Source of the DNA: Halopseudomonas xinjiangensis
Lineage (GTDB): Bacteria > Pseudomonadota > Gammaproteobacteria > Pseudomonadales > Pseudomonadaceae
DNA length: 64,000 nt
NCBI GenBank assembly: GCA_011050525.1
Contig: DRFO01000006.1
Coordinates: forward strand, 43,631 to 107,630
Reading direction: 5' to 3'
In this document: one piece after another, positions 1 to 8,429 of the stretch
Position numbering within the stretch: position 1 is the stretch's first letter
How the letters are laid out: every line of letters begins with the position of its first letter
Notes under the pieces: generated by a model
The model's input: only the letters and a program-made list of their open reading frames with translations
Databases searched by the model: none
Told to the model about the DNA's origin: nothing
Made by a program: the position numbers and the translations under genes

Positions 1-2
1 TG

Positions 3-1268
3 TTTGGCGAGAATGTGATTGGCGACACTGGTCACCAGGGCCACAACAAGGCCGTGAACATGCCGGACGACATGGAAATATGCGGCTGCAATGGCGTATG
101 CAAGGGCACCATCGTCAAGGCCATTCAGGAACACGGCCTGTTCAGCGTCGATGATGTGAAGAAACACACCAAAGCGGCCAGCTCCTGCGGCTCCTGCACT
201 GGGCTGGTCGAGCAGATCGTGCTGAACACCGTCGGCGGCGCGGCGGATGTGAAGCCCAAGAGCGAACGCGCCCTCTGCGGCTGCACCGACCTCAACCACG
301 GCCAGGTGCGCAAGGCGATCCGCGAGCACCATCTGCTGACCATTCCCGATGCCATGCGCTTTATGGACTGGCGCACACCAAATGGGTGCGCTACCTGCCG
401 TCCGGCGCTGAACTACTACCTGATCTCGACCTGGCCGGGTGAAGCCAAGGATGACCCGCAGTCGCGCTTCATCAACGAACGAGCCCATGCCAATATTCAA
501 AAGGATGGCACCTACTCGGTCATCCCGCGCATGGCCGGTGGCGTGACCAATGCCGCTGAACTGCGGCGCATTGCCGATGTAGCCGATAAGTATCAGGTTC
601 CCATGGTCAAGGTGACTGGCGGCCAGCGTATCGATCTGTTGGGCATTCGCAAGGAAGACCTGCCCAGCGTCTGGAAAGATCTGGATATGCCCTCCGGGCA
701 CGCCTATGGCAAGTCGATTCGCACGGTGAAAACCTGTGTGGGCAGCGAGTTCTGCCGCTTCGGCACACAGAATTCCACTCAGATGGGCATCGATCTGGAA
801 CTGGCGCTGAGCTACATGTGGTCGCCGCACAAGGTCAAGCTGGCGGTGTCCGGTTGCCCGCGCAACTGCGCGGAATCCGGCATCAAGGACGTTGGCATCA
901 TCGGGGTGGATTCCGGTTGGGAGCTTTACATCGGCGGCAATGGCGGCATCAAGACCGAGGCCGGCGAGTTCTTCGTCAAGGTCCGAAACGAAGCAGAGGT
1001 GATGGAATACAGCCTGGCCTTTTTGCAGTTGTACCGTGAAGAGGGCTTCTACCTTGAGCGCACCGTGCACTACCTGCATCGGGTCGGCATGGCGCACATC
1101 AAGAATGCTGTGCTGGAAGATGCAGAGCGGCGCAAGGCCTTGCATGAGCGGCTGTTGTTCTCGCTGTCCTTCGACTCCGACCCGTGGAAGGCACGTATCG
1201 AGAAGGAAGAACTCAAGCAGGAGTTCCGCCGCATTGCCGTCACGGAACTTGAGGAGGCTACCCTATGA
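3..1268 (+). CDS. nirB: Nitrite reductase [NAD(P)H] large subunit, 5' truncated by window edge
   Basis: This is the C-terminal ~420 residues of the cytoplasmic sirohaem nitrite reductase, which reduces nitrite to ammonium with electrons from NAD(P)H. The frame is open to the window edge, so the N-terminal FAD/NAD half lies upstream. Two BFD-like [2Fe-2S] cysteine groups come first (CGCNGVCKG then SSCGSCTG; CGCTDLNHG then GCATC). The sulfite/nitrite reductase module follows, with the sirohaem/[4Fe-4S] cysteine pattern C-x5-C (TCVGSEFCRFG) and C-x3-C (SGCPRNCAES). The stop overlaps the nirD start in ATGA, so the two subunits are translationally coupled. The role as the ammonium-forming step of nitrate assimilation fits nasA and cobA downstream. 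Confidence 0.97.
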   Translation, partial: FGENVIGDTGHQGHNKAVNMPDDMEICGCNGVCKGTIVKAIQEHGLFSVDDVKKHTKAASSCGSCTGLVEQIVLNTVGGAADVKPKSERALCGCTDLNHGQVRKAIREHHLLTIPDAMRFMDWRTPNGCATCRPALNYYLISTWPGEAKDDPQSRFINERAHANIQKDGTYSVIPRMAGGVTNAAELRRIADVADKYQVPMVKVTGGQRIDLLGIRKEDLPSVWKDLDMPSGHAYGKSIRTVKTCVGSEFCRFGTQNSTQMGIDLELALSYMWSPHKVKLAVSGCPRNCAESGIKDVGIIGVDSGWELYIGGNGGIKTEAGEFFVKVRNEAEVMEYSLAFLQLYREEGFYLERTVHYLHRVGMAHIKNAVLEDAERRKALHERLLFSLSFDSDPWKARIEKEELKQEFRRIAVTELEEATL

Positions 1269-1585
1269 GCTGGTTCGATATCTGCGCGCTGGACGACATC
1301 CCGCAGCTGGGCTCGCGGGTGGTCACCGGTCCCAAGGGCGATATCGCTATCTTCCGTACCAGTGATGACGATGTGTTTGCCGTAGACGATCGCTGCCCGC
1401 ACAAGAACGGTCCGCTATCTCAAGGTATTGTTTTCGGCAAGAGCGTTAACTGCCCGCTGCACAATTGGGTGATCCAGCTGGATACCGGCGAGGCTGTGGC
1501 GCCGGATGTGGGGTGCACGCATCGCTATCCGACCCGGGTCGAGAGTGGGCGGGTGCAGCTGACGTTGGGCAAGGTGTCGCTGTGA
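1265..1585 (+). CDS. nirD: Nitrite reductase small subunit, Rieske-like
   Basis: NirD is the small partner of NirB. The 106-residue protein carries a Rieske-type [2Fe-2S] fold with Cys-Pro-His (DDRCPHKNGP) and Cys-Pro-Leu-His (VNCPLHNW) in the right order, about 40 residues apart. The length matches the family. The start is fixed by the four-base ATGA overlap with nirB and by a strong GAGGAGG Shine-Dalgarno at 1251-1257, inside the nirB end. Nitrite assimilation in the cytoplasm is the only reasonable role here. Confidence 0.96.
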   Translation: MSWFDICALDDIPQLGSRVVTGPKGDIAIFRTSDDDVFAVDDRCPHKNGPLSQGIVFGKSVNCPLHNWVIQLDTGEAVAPDVGCTHRYPTRVESGRVQLTLGKVSL

Positions 1586-1623
1586 CGTTCGCGATTGAGC
1601 ACACATTCAGCGTTGGCGCCATT

Positions 1624-1717
1624 ACCGACGGGCTGGGCTGGACACGCTGTAAACACATCCCTGTGCGCTCGGCGATGCCCATCCCTGGGCATCGACGGTC
1701 CATCCCAGCCCGTCGGC
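1624..1717. other. Nested long inverted repeat between nirD and nasA
   Basis: The nirD-nasA gap holds a large dyad. Arms of 19 nt lie at 1625-1643 and 1698-1716 with one mismatch (right arm GTCCATCCCAGCCCGTCGG). Inside are two smaller perfect hairpins with the same TCCC loop: CACA/TGTG at 1654-1665 and GATGCCCA/TGGGCATC at 1674-1693. No T-run follows, so a simple intrinsic terminator is unlikely. An RNA processing, stability or attenuation structure that sets nasA expression relative to nirBD is possible, but this is inference. Confidence 0.6.
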
Positions 1718-1805
1718 AACGTCGCTGTGATGCTCCGTGCAGTCAATCCGTGCTAGCTAACGAAGGATTTGTTCAGTCATTCGATACAGACTCAGGTTTT
1801 TGCTC

Positions 1806-4505
1806 ATGACTCAAACAACTGCCTCCACCTGCTGCTATTGCGGCGTCGGTTGTGGTGTGCTGATCGAGCACGACGGCGAGCGGATCATCGATGTGCAGGG
1901 CGACCCGACGCATCCGGCCAATTATGGGCGCCTGTGCAGCAAAGGCTCGACGCTGCACAAGACCGGCGATCTGGATGCCCGCGCCCTCTACCCTGAGCTG
2001 CGCCTTGGCAAGAAGCTGGGCCGCAGCCGTGTTGACTGGGGCACGGCAATGGAGCACGCCGCCAAGGTCTTCGGCGACACTATTGCCGAGCATGGACCCG
2101 ACAGCGTCGCGTTTTACATCTCCGGCCAGTTGCTGACCGAGGATTATTACGCCTTCAACAAGCTGGCCCGCGCACTAGTCGCCACCAACAATATCGACAG
2201 TAATTCACGCCTGTGCATGTCCAGCGCCGTGGTCGGTTACAAGCGCAGCCTGGGCGCGGACTCGCCGCCCTGCTCCTATGAAGATATCGAGCAGAGCGAC
2301 TGCCTGCTGATCGTCGGCAGCAATATGGCCTATGCCCATCCGGTGCTGTTCCGTCGGCTTGAGCAGGCCAAAGCCGAAAATCCGCACAAGCGCATCATCG
2401 TCATCGACCCGCGCCGCACCGATACCTGCGAGATTGCCGACCTGCACTTGCCGATTCAGCCGGGTACCGATGTCGCGCTGTTTCACGGACTGTTGCATAT
2501 CCTGATGTGGGAAGGCTGGATCGACCGCCGCTTTATCGACGCGCACACCGCAGGCTTTGATGAACTGAAAACGCTGGTACGCGATTACACGCCTGCGATG
2601 GTCAGCGATCTGTGTGGCCTGCGTCCTGAAGATCTGCAGGCGGCGGCAAGCATGATTGGCAGTGCGTCGCGCTTCCTGTCGCTGTGGTGCATGGGCTTGA
2701 ATCAGTCGACGTCGGGCAGCGCCAAGAACAATGCACTGATCAACCTGCATCTGGCTACCGGCCAGATTGGCAAGCCAGGCAGTGGTCCGTTCTCGCTCAC
2801 TGGGCAGCCGAACGCCATGGGCGGTCGCGAGACCGGCAGCCTGTCGAATCTGTTGCCAGGGCACCGTGAAGCGGCCAACGCCGATCACCGCAATGAGGTG
2901 GCCGAATACTGGGGCGTTGAACATCTTCCCTCCGCTCCGGGGCTAAGCGCGATAGAGCTGTTTGAAGGTGTGCGGCAGGGCAAAATCAAGGCGCTGTGGA
3001 TCGCCTGTACCAACCCGGCCCAGTCGATGCCCGACCAGACTCTGGTGCGTGAAGCGCTGGCAGCCTGCCCTTTTGTGGTGGTGCAGGAGGCCTTTGGCAA
3101 CACCGAAACCTGCCAGTTTGCCGACCTGCTTCTACCCGCCGCCAGTTGGGGTGAGAAGGAAGGCATGGTGACCAATTCCGAGCGGCGCATCAGTCACGTG
3201 CGCCCCGCCATTCCGGCTCCCGGCGAAGCACGACCGGACTGGGCCATCGTCTGCGATCTAGCCCAGCGCCTGGAAAAGCAGTTACGGCCTGGCCAGCCCA
3301 GCTTGTTCGACTTTGCCAGCCCGGCCCAGATATTTGATGAATACAAGGGTCTGACCCGCGGCCGCGATTTGGATTACAGCGGTCTGAGTCATGCGCTGAT
3401 CGATGAGCTTGGCCCGCAACAATGGCCCTTTACCGAAGGCGCTACCCAGGGCACGGCGCGGCTTTATGTTGATGGCCGGTTTGCCACCGACGATGGCCGC
3501 GCCCGTTTTATCAGCGAGCATTATCAGTCCGCCAGGGAGCAGCGTGACGCGCGCTTCCCACTGACGCTGAATACCGGACGCCTGCGCGACCAGTGGCACG
3601 GGATGAGCCGCACCGGCACCGCTGCGCAGCTCTTTGGGCATGTTGAGCAGGCGCAGATAAGCTTGCATCCGGATGACCTGCGCAGCCGGCGCTTGCGCGA
3701 TGGCCAGCTGGTCAGGGTCAAGAGCCGCCGCGGTGAACTGGTTCTGCCGGTGCTGGCTGATGAGCAGACCCGCCCCGGACAGGCATTCATTCCCATGCAT
3801 TGGGGTGATCGCTTTCTCAAGGGGCTGGGTGTGAATGTGCTGACTCAACCAGCCTTCGATCCCCTCTCCAAACAGCCTGAGCTCAAGCAGTCGGGCATCA
3901 ACGTTCAGCCCGTCGACCTGCCCTGGGAGCTTTTTGTGCTGGTTGAGGGCGACGTGCAGAAACGCTTCGATGCGCTGCGGCCACTCTGCGAGGAGTTTGC
4001 CTTCGCCAGTTTTGGATTGGCCGGCCGCGAGCGTTCGGCGCTGCTGATTCGTGCAGCCGATGTTCGCGCGCCCGCTGTAGAACTGCTGTCCCGCATCGAC
4101 GCCCTGCTTGGTTTGGATACCGGGCCGGTGCTCGCGTACGACGACCCCCGCCGAGCGGTGGGTAAGCGGGTGAAAATCGAGGAAGATCGCATTACTGCCA
4201 TCCGCCTGACCGGTGAAACCGCAGCACGCGACTGGTTGCGCGGCGTGTGGGAAAGCGGTCAGACCGATAATGCGTTGCGCCGGTGGTTCCTCGCTCCGCT
4301 AAGCGCGCCACCGGGTGGGACGACGACGGCAGACAAGACCCTCTGCAACTGCATGAATGTCAGCGCAAGCGCTATTCGCAAAGGCATTGAACAGGGTCTG
4401 GACATGAATGGCCTCAAAGGAGCGCTCGGCTGCGGCACCCAATGCGGGTCATGTGTGCCGGAGATTCAGCGAATGCTGGCCAGAAAAATCGCGGTGCCCG
4501 CATGA
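1806..4505 (+). CDS. nasA: Assimilatory nitrate reductase, molybdopterin catalytic subunit
   Basis: This cytoplasmic molybdenum enzyme reduces nitrate to nitrite and feeds NirBD. At about 899 residues it has the length of the Nas/Nap-type family. An N-terminal [4Fe-4S] motif is visible at Cys9-x2-Cys12-x3-Cys16 and Cys44 (STCCYCGVGCG, GRLCSKG). Molybdopterin oxidoreductase and dinucleotide-binding domains follow. A C-terminal BFD-like [2Fe-2S] domain (LCNCMNVS, GCGTQCGSC) lies at about residues 845-890, a fusion known in assimilatory enzymes. The frame stays open to a TTG at 1800, but ATG 1806 starts the protein next to the Fe-S motif. No separate reductase subunit is encoded nearby. P. aeruginosa has the same order nirB-nirD-nitrate reductase-cobA. 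Confidence 0.95.
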   Translation: MTQTTASTCCYCGVGCGVLIEHDGERIIDVQGDPTHPANYGRLCSKGSTLHKTGDLDARALYPELRLGKKLGRSRVDWGTAMEHAAKVFGDTIAEHGPDSVAFYISGQLLTEDYYAFNKLARALVATNNIDSNSRLCMSSAVVGYKRSLGADSPPCSYEDIEQSDCLLIVGSNMAYAHPVLFRRLEQAKAENPHKRIIVIDPRRTDTCEIADLHLPIQPGTDVALFHGLLHILMWEGWIDRRFIDAHTAGFDELKTLVRDYTPAMVSDLCGLRPEDLQAAASMIGSASRFLSLWCMGLNQSTSGSAKNNALINLHLATGQIGKPGSGPFSLTGQPNAMGGRETGSLSNLLPGHREAANADHRNEVAEYWGVEHLPSAPGLSAIELFEGVRQGKIKALWIACTNPAQSMPDQTLVREALAACPFVVVQEAFGNTETCQFADLLLPAASWGEKEGMVTNSERRISHVRPAIPAPGEARPDWAIVCDLAQRLEKQLRPGQPSLFDFASPAQIFDEYKGLTRGRDLDYSGLSHALIDELGPQQWPFTEGATQGTARLYVDGRFATDDGRARFISEHYQSAREQRDARFPLTLNTGRLRDQWHGMSRTGTAAQLFGHVEQAQISLHPDDLRSRRLRDGQLVRVKSRRGELVLPVLADEQTRPGQAFIPMHWGDRFLKGLGVNVLTQPAFDPLSKQPELKQSGINVQPVDLPWELFVLVEGDVQKRFDALRPLCEEFAFASFGLAGRERSALLIRAADVRAPAVELLSRIDALLGLDTGPVLAYDDPRRAVGKRVKIEEDRITAIRLTGETAARDWLRGVWESGQTDNALRRWFLAPLSAPPGGTTTADKTLCNCMNVSASAIRKGIEQGLDMNGLKGALGCGTQCGSCVPEIQRMLARKIAVPA

Positions 4506-4560
4506 ACGCCTGCAGAAGCGTTTCCCCAGGCGCGAGTAACCAGACGCAGGAGTCTCTGAC

Positions 4561-5364
4561 ATGAGCAGTGCAAAAGTATGGCTGGTTGGCGCTGGCCCCG
4601 GTGATCCCGAATTGCTTACCCTGAAAGCGGTTCGTGCCCTGCGTCAGGCCGAGGTGGTGATGGTTGATGATCTGGTCAATCCCGAAATTCTCGAGCATTG
4701 CCCCCAGGCCAGAATCATCAAGGTCGGCAAGCGCGGGGGCTGTCGTTCAACACCGCAGGCCTTTATCAACCGTTTGATGCTGCGTTATGCGCGTCAGGGC
4801 AAGACTCTCGTACGCCTCAAGGGCGGGGATCCATGCATTTTCGGCCGCGCCAGTGAAGAGGCAGGCTGGCTGGCAGAACGCGGCGTGCCGTCAGAAATTG
4901 TCAACGGCATCACCTCGGGCCTGGCTGGCGCTACGCAGTGCGGCATCCCCCTGACGCTACGCGGCGTCAGCCGTGGCGTAACGCTGGTAACCGCGCACAC
5001 GCAGGATGATAGCGAATTGAACTGGAAGGGCCTGGCTCAGGGCGGCACCACGCTGGTGGTCTATATGGGCGTGGCCAAACTGTGGCAGATTCAGACAGGC
5101 TTGCTGGACGGCGGCATGGATGCCGCGACGCCGGTCGCCATGATAGAAAAAGCCAGTTCGCCCGATCAACGCCACCATGGTTGCCGCCTGGATCAGCTCT
5201 GTGATCAGGCCGCCACGTTCGAACTGAAAAGTCCGGCGGTGCTGATAATCGGTGAAGTAGTAGCCGCCGCCCATGTGCTGAATCTTCCTGGTACGGTCGA
5301 GCACCAGCCTGGCTCCCGGAAAACGCTGCTCCATCAGCCTTTGCAGAATCAAGCTGGTGCTTGA
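4561..5364 (+). CDS. cobA: Uroporphyrinogen-III C-methyltransferase
   Basis: CobA methylates uroporphyrinogen III with two S-adenosylmethionines to give precorrin-2, the precursor of the sirohaem needed by NirB. The 267-residue protein has the SUMT landmarks: a Gly-rich SAM loop near the N terminus (VGAGPGDPELLT), DDLVNPEIL, RLKGGDPCIFGR, and VNGITSGLAGA. It lies 55 bp after nasA on the same strand and is probably co-transcribed. The last ~24 residues (from about GTVEHQPGS) and the stop codon lie inside the first, divergent copy of the tandem repeat at 5287-5892. The tail is therefore repeat-derived and probably not part of the catalytic fold. Confidence 0.94.
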   Translation: MSSAKVWLVGAGPGDPELLTLKAVRALRQAEVVMVDDLVNPEILEHCPQARIIKVGKRGGCRSTPQAFINRLMLRYARQGKTLVRLKGGDPCIFGRASEEAGWLAERGVPSEIVNGITSGLAGATQCGIPLTLRGVSRGVTLVTAHTQDDSELNWKGLAQGGTTLVVYMGVAKLWQIQTGLLDGGMDAATPVAMIEKASSPDQRHHGCRLDQLCDQAATFELKSPAVLIIGEVVAAAHVLNLPGTVEHQPGSRKTLLHQPLQNQAGA

Positions 5365-5892
5365 CCCTCCCAGGAAAACCGTCACCTGAACATCGAGTCA
5401 ACGCCGCTGCCCCACCCTGGGACGGTCGAGCACCAGCTCGATCAGCTTGGCGCCAGAGAGCGCTGTACCATCAAACTTTGCAGGATCAGACTTGCAGGAT
5501 CAAGCTGGTGCTTGACCCTCTCAGGAAAACCGTCACCTGAACATCGAGTCAACGCCGCTGCGCCACCCTGGGACGGTCTAGCACCAGCTCGATCACCTTG
5601 GCGCCCACAGAGCGCTGTACCATCAAACTTTGCAGGATCAGACTTGCAGGATCAAGCTGGTGCTTGACCCTCTCAGGAAAACCGTCGCCTGAACATCGAG
5701 TCAGAACCGCTGCGCCACCCTGGGACGGTCGAGCACCAGCTCGATCACCTTGGCGCCTACAGAGCGCTGTACCATCAGACTTTGCAGGATCAGACTTGCA
5801 GGATCAAGCTGGTGCTTGAACTTTCCAGATAAAAACCCGTTACCCGAGAAACCGGTGTCAGAGCTCTACCTGGGACGGTCGAGCACCCGTTC
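5287..5892. repeat. ~151-bp tandem repeat with alternating inverted arms
   Basis: The anchor CCTGG[GT]ACGGTC recurs at 5287, 5416, 5567, 5719 and 5869, giving periods of 129, 151, 152 and 150 bp. Three full units are very similar; the first is shorter and divergent, the last is a stub. Each full unit holds an 18-nt arm TCGAGCACCAGCTCGATC (TCTAG in unit 2) and, about 73 bp later, its near-complement GATCAAGCTGGTGCTTGA. The next forward arm follows 79 bp after that. Arms alternate along the whole array (5297, 5347, 5426, 5498, 5577, 5650, 5729, 5802, 5879). I see no gene in 5365-5891. Confidence 0.9.
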
Positions 5893-6290
5893 TAACTCTT
5901 CGGCTTCATTGATTCCAACATTGTGCCCATAGCCTGATGAATTGCATTGATAGCCTTCAAAGGCCGAACCATCACCTTGAAGTCGACTACCTGACCAGCG
6001 TCGTTCCATTCGATCATATCCACACCGTTGACCGTTACATCACCAATCTGGGTTTCAAACTCGAGCACGGCGTGGTTGCCGTCGACCAGCTCGCGGCAAT
6101 ATCGAAAATGCCCGGTTGCGTTAAGCACTTGCATGGCGGCCATCAGGTACAGTTTGGTGATTCTTTTACCTCGCTGCGGGGTATGCACGACTGGCGAGTG
6201 AAACACTACCTCGTCAGACAATAGATCATCCATGGCGCTGGCATCCTGTGCGTCGACAATTCGATGCCAAGCCTTGATTACGTCGCTCAT
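5892..6290 (-). CDS. SnoaL/NTF2-like nuclear-transport-factor-fold protein
   Basis: The 132-residue protein has the pattern of the NTF2/SnoaL-like superfamily. There is an N-terminal helix pair (IKAWHRIVDAQDASAMDDLL), then DEVVFHSPVV, and later strands including GNHAVLEFETQIGDVTVNGV and IEWNDAGQVVDFKVMVRPLK. Such proteins are small alpha+beta cones that bind or isomerise hydrophobic ligands; the substrate cannot be told from the sequence. The ATG at 6290 has a GGGAGAGAT Shine-Dalgarno just upstream. It lies 66 bp after the ABC exporter gene on the same strand and could be co-transcribed with it. The stop codon abuts the cobA-end repeat array. Confidence 0.8.
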   Translation of the reverse strand: MSDVIKAWHRIVDAQDASAMDDLLSDEVVFHSPVVHTPQRGKRITKLYLMAAMQVLNATGHFRYCRELVDGNHAVLEFETQIGDVTVNGVDMIEWNDAGQVVDFKVMVRPLKAINAIHQAMGTMLESMKPKS

Positions 6291-6356
6291 GATATCTCTC
6301 CCGACTGTGTATGTATGATCGTTTCCAGTGCTTTACCGCTCGCAGGGACAGTTGGA

Positions 6357-8159
6357 TCAATCCGATTCGCCCGCCGCAGAAAGCTCCTCGCGCTGCTGAT
6401 TTGCCCATAACTCTGCGTAGGCGCCACCAGCCGCCAGCAACTCGGCATGGCTGCCCTGCTCTACTACCTGGCCCTGGTCCAGCACCAGAATTCGCTCGGC
6501 ATGCACTATTGTGGACAAGCGGTGAGCGATGGCAAGCGTCGTGCGCTTTCGTGATACTAGATTCAACGAATCCAGAATAAGCCGCTCAGCCTGGGTATCC
6601 AGCGATGAGGTAGCCTCGTCCAGAATCAGAATCGGCGGATCCTTCAGCAACACCCTGGCAATGGAGATACGTTGCTTTTCACCACCTGACAGTTTCAAGC
6701 CGCGCTCGCCCACCTGGGTATTCAGACCAGTTGGCAAACGTTTCACAAAGTCTTCAAGCTGCGCCATGCGCAACACCCGCCAGATTTCTTCTTCGCTCGC
6801 ACCGGGACTCCCATAGGCGATGTTGTAGCCGATGGTGTCGTTGAACAACACCGTGTCCTGGGGCACCACGCCTATCGCGCGCCTGAGGCTGCTCTGGGTA
6901 ACCGAGCGAACGTCCTGGCCGTCGATACGAATGGAGCCGCTGCCAACATCATAGAAACGGAACAACAGCCGGGCCACGGTAGACTTGCCGGCGCCGCTGG
7001 GTCCGACTATCGCCAGGGTGTGGCCGGCGGGAATGGTGAAGGATACGCTGTTGAGGATAGTGCGTTGTGGGTCATAGGCATGAACCACATTCGCGAACTC
7101 CACCGCCCCTCCGTTTACCTGCAGCTCCCCGGCATCGGGCGCATCGGCGACCTTGACCGGGGCGTCGAGCAATCCGAACAGGCGCTCGATATTGGTCAGC
7201 GCCTCGCGTATTTCCCGATATATGAATCCCAGAAAATTCAACGGGACGAATAGCTGAATCATATAGGCATTGATCATGACCAGTTCGCCCAGCGTCATCT
7301 CAGCCGAGGCGACCTGGTTGGCCGCCATGAACATCATCAGCGTCACCGATCCGGCGATGATCAGCGCCTGCCCTGTGTTCAACGCAGCAAGGGACAGGCG
7401 ATTCTTCATCCGTGCGGCTTCCCAGCCCTCCAGATGTTGATCGTATTCATGCGCCTCGAACGCTTCGTTACCAAAATACTTCACCGTTTCGTAGTTGAGC
7501 AGACTGTCTACCGCGCGGGTATTGGAGCGGTTATCCATCTTGTTGCTCTCGCGTACAAAATGGTTGCGCCACTCGGTGCACCAGATGGAAAAGGCGCCAT
7601 ACAAGATGACCGAGCCCAGCACAGTCAATGCGAATACCGGGCTGAAGTTCACCAGCAAAATGACCGCGATCAGTCCGATCTCGACCAGCGTGGGGAGGAT
7701 ATTGAAGACCATGAAACGTAACAGGAAGCTGATGCCGGTGGTGCCGCGCTCAATGTCCCGCGACAGGCCACCGGTACGCCGGGACAGGTGAAACCCCAGG
7801 TCCAACTGGTGCAGATGCTCGAATACCTTTAATGAGATACGCCGCATCGCCCGTTCCGCTACACGGGCAAACACCGCGTCACGCAGCTCGGAAAAGAACA
7901 CTGATGAAAAGCGCAGCAAACCGTAGAACGCAAGCAAGGCCACCGGCACCAGTACCAGCGCGTCTGTCGCGTTCTCAAAATGCTCGACAATGAGCTTCAG
8001 CGCCCAGGGGATTGCTACGCCAGCCAGTTTCGCCGCCAGCAGAAACGCCATGGCCAGCGTCACGCGGCCACGAAATTCGCTCAGGTAAGGTAAGAGGCTG
8101 GAAATGATGCGCCAGTTTATCGGGCCACCGGTATATTGACTGTCACTGCTTGGACGCAC
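6357..8159 (-). CDS. Atm1/ABCB7-type ABC exporter, fused permease and ATPase
   Basis: This 600-residue half-transporter has a six-helix membrane domain (about residues 30-320) and an ATPase domain (about 350-590). Visible motifs are Walker A GPSGAGKST near 385, signature LSGGEKQR, Walker B ILILDEATSSLD, and the switch histidine in AIAHRLST. LNYETVKYFGNE in the membrane domain is a hallmark of the Atm1/HMT1/ABCB7 group, which exports glutathione-linked metals or sulfur species. The protein should work as a homodimer in the inner membrane. The start is GTG at 8159; no strong ribosome site is visible. The exact substrate is unknown. Confidence 0.9.
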   Translation of the reverse strand: MRPSSDSQYTGGPINWRIISSLLPYLSEFRGRVTLAMAFLLAAKLAGVAIPWALKLIVEHFENATDALVLVPVALLAFYGLLRFSSVFFSELRDAVFARVAERAMRRISLKVFEHLHQLDLGFHLSRRTGGLSRDIERGTTGISFLLRFMVFNILPTLVEIGLIAVILLVNFSPVFALTVLGSVILYGAFSIWCTEWRNHFVRESNKMDNRSNTRAVDSLLNYETVKYFGNEAFEAHEYDQHLEGWEAARMKNRLSLAALNTGQALIIAGSVTLMMFMAANQVASAEMTLGELVMINAYMIQLFVPLNFLGFIYREIREALTNIERLFGLLDAPVKVADAPDAGELQVNGGAVEFANVVHAYDPQRTILNSVSFTIPAGHTLAIVGPSGAGKSTVARLLFRFYDVGSGSIRIDGQDVRSVTQSSLRRAIGVVPQDTVLFNDTIGYNIAYGSPGASEEEIWRVLRMAQLEDFVKRLPTGLNTQVGERGLKLSGGEKQRISIARVLLKDPPILILDEATSSLDTQAERLILDSLNLVSRKRTTLAIAHRLSTIVHAERILVLDQGQVVEQGSHAELLAAGGAYAELWANQQREELSAAGESD

Positions 8160-8382
8160 GCAAGGTTCCTGTGTGGGTTAAATAAGCAAGTTTAAAGCTT
8201 CAGGTTCGCTGAGTCGCAGAATAAATTCTGCTAGCGGGTTGCAGGCAGCACGAAGTTCGGACGCGTGGGGACGCTGGGGTCAAGTCGACCGTCGACGGCA
8301 TGGAGGCCAACGCCAAGCTACAGAGGTGTACTCGCTACGCGTCGGCTGGACCGTAGCTGTCCGAGGCGCTCTCGTCCACACA

Positions 8383-8410
8383 GAAAACAAAAGCCCGATC
8401 AAGGGCCTTT
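8383..8410 (-). terminator. Rho-independent terminator after the 8.4-kb permease gene
   Basis: Read on the minus strand, GCCC-TTGATC-GGGC is flanked by AAAG and TTTTGTTTTC. The stem is short but followed by a clear T-rich tract. It starts about 20 bp past the stop codon at 8430. Confidence 0.75.
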
Positions 8411-8429
8411 GCTTTGATTACTCCAACAA

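Noticed and set aside
1644..1697. ANTAR-type (NasR/NasT) target RNA
   Set aside because: Two hairpins with equal loops are present, but the plus-strand hexaloop ATCCCT lacks G at position 4; only the antisense strand would fit.
5287..5892. CRISPR array
   Set aside because: Whole ~151-bp units are repeated; there are no short repeats with unique spacers and no cas genes. The same holds for 42026-42935.
5598..5932. ORFs within the 151-bp array
   Set aside because: They repeat the same peptide as the DNA repeat, lack ribosome sites and are broken by the unit junctions.
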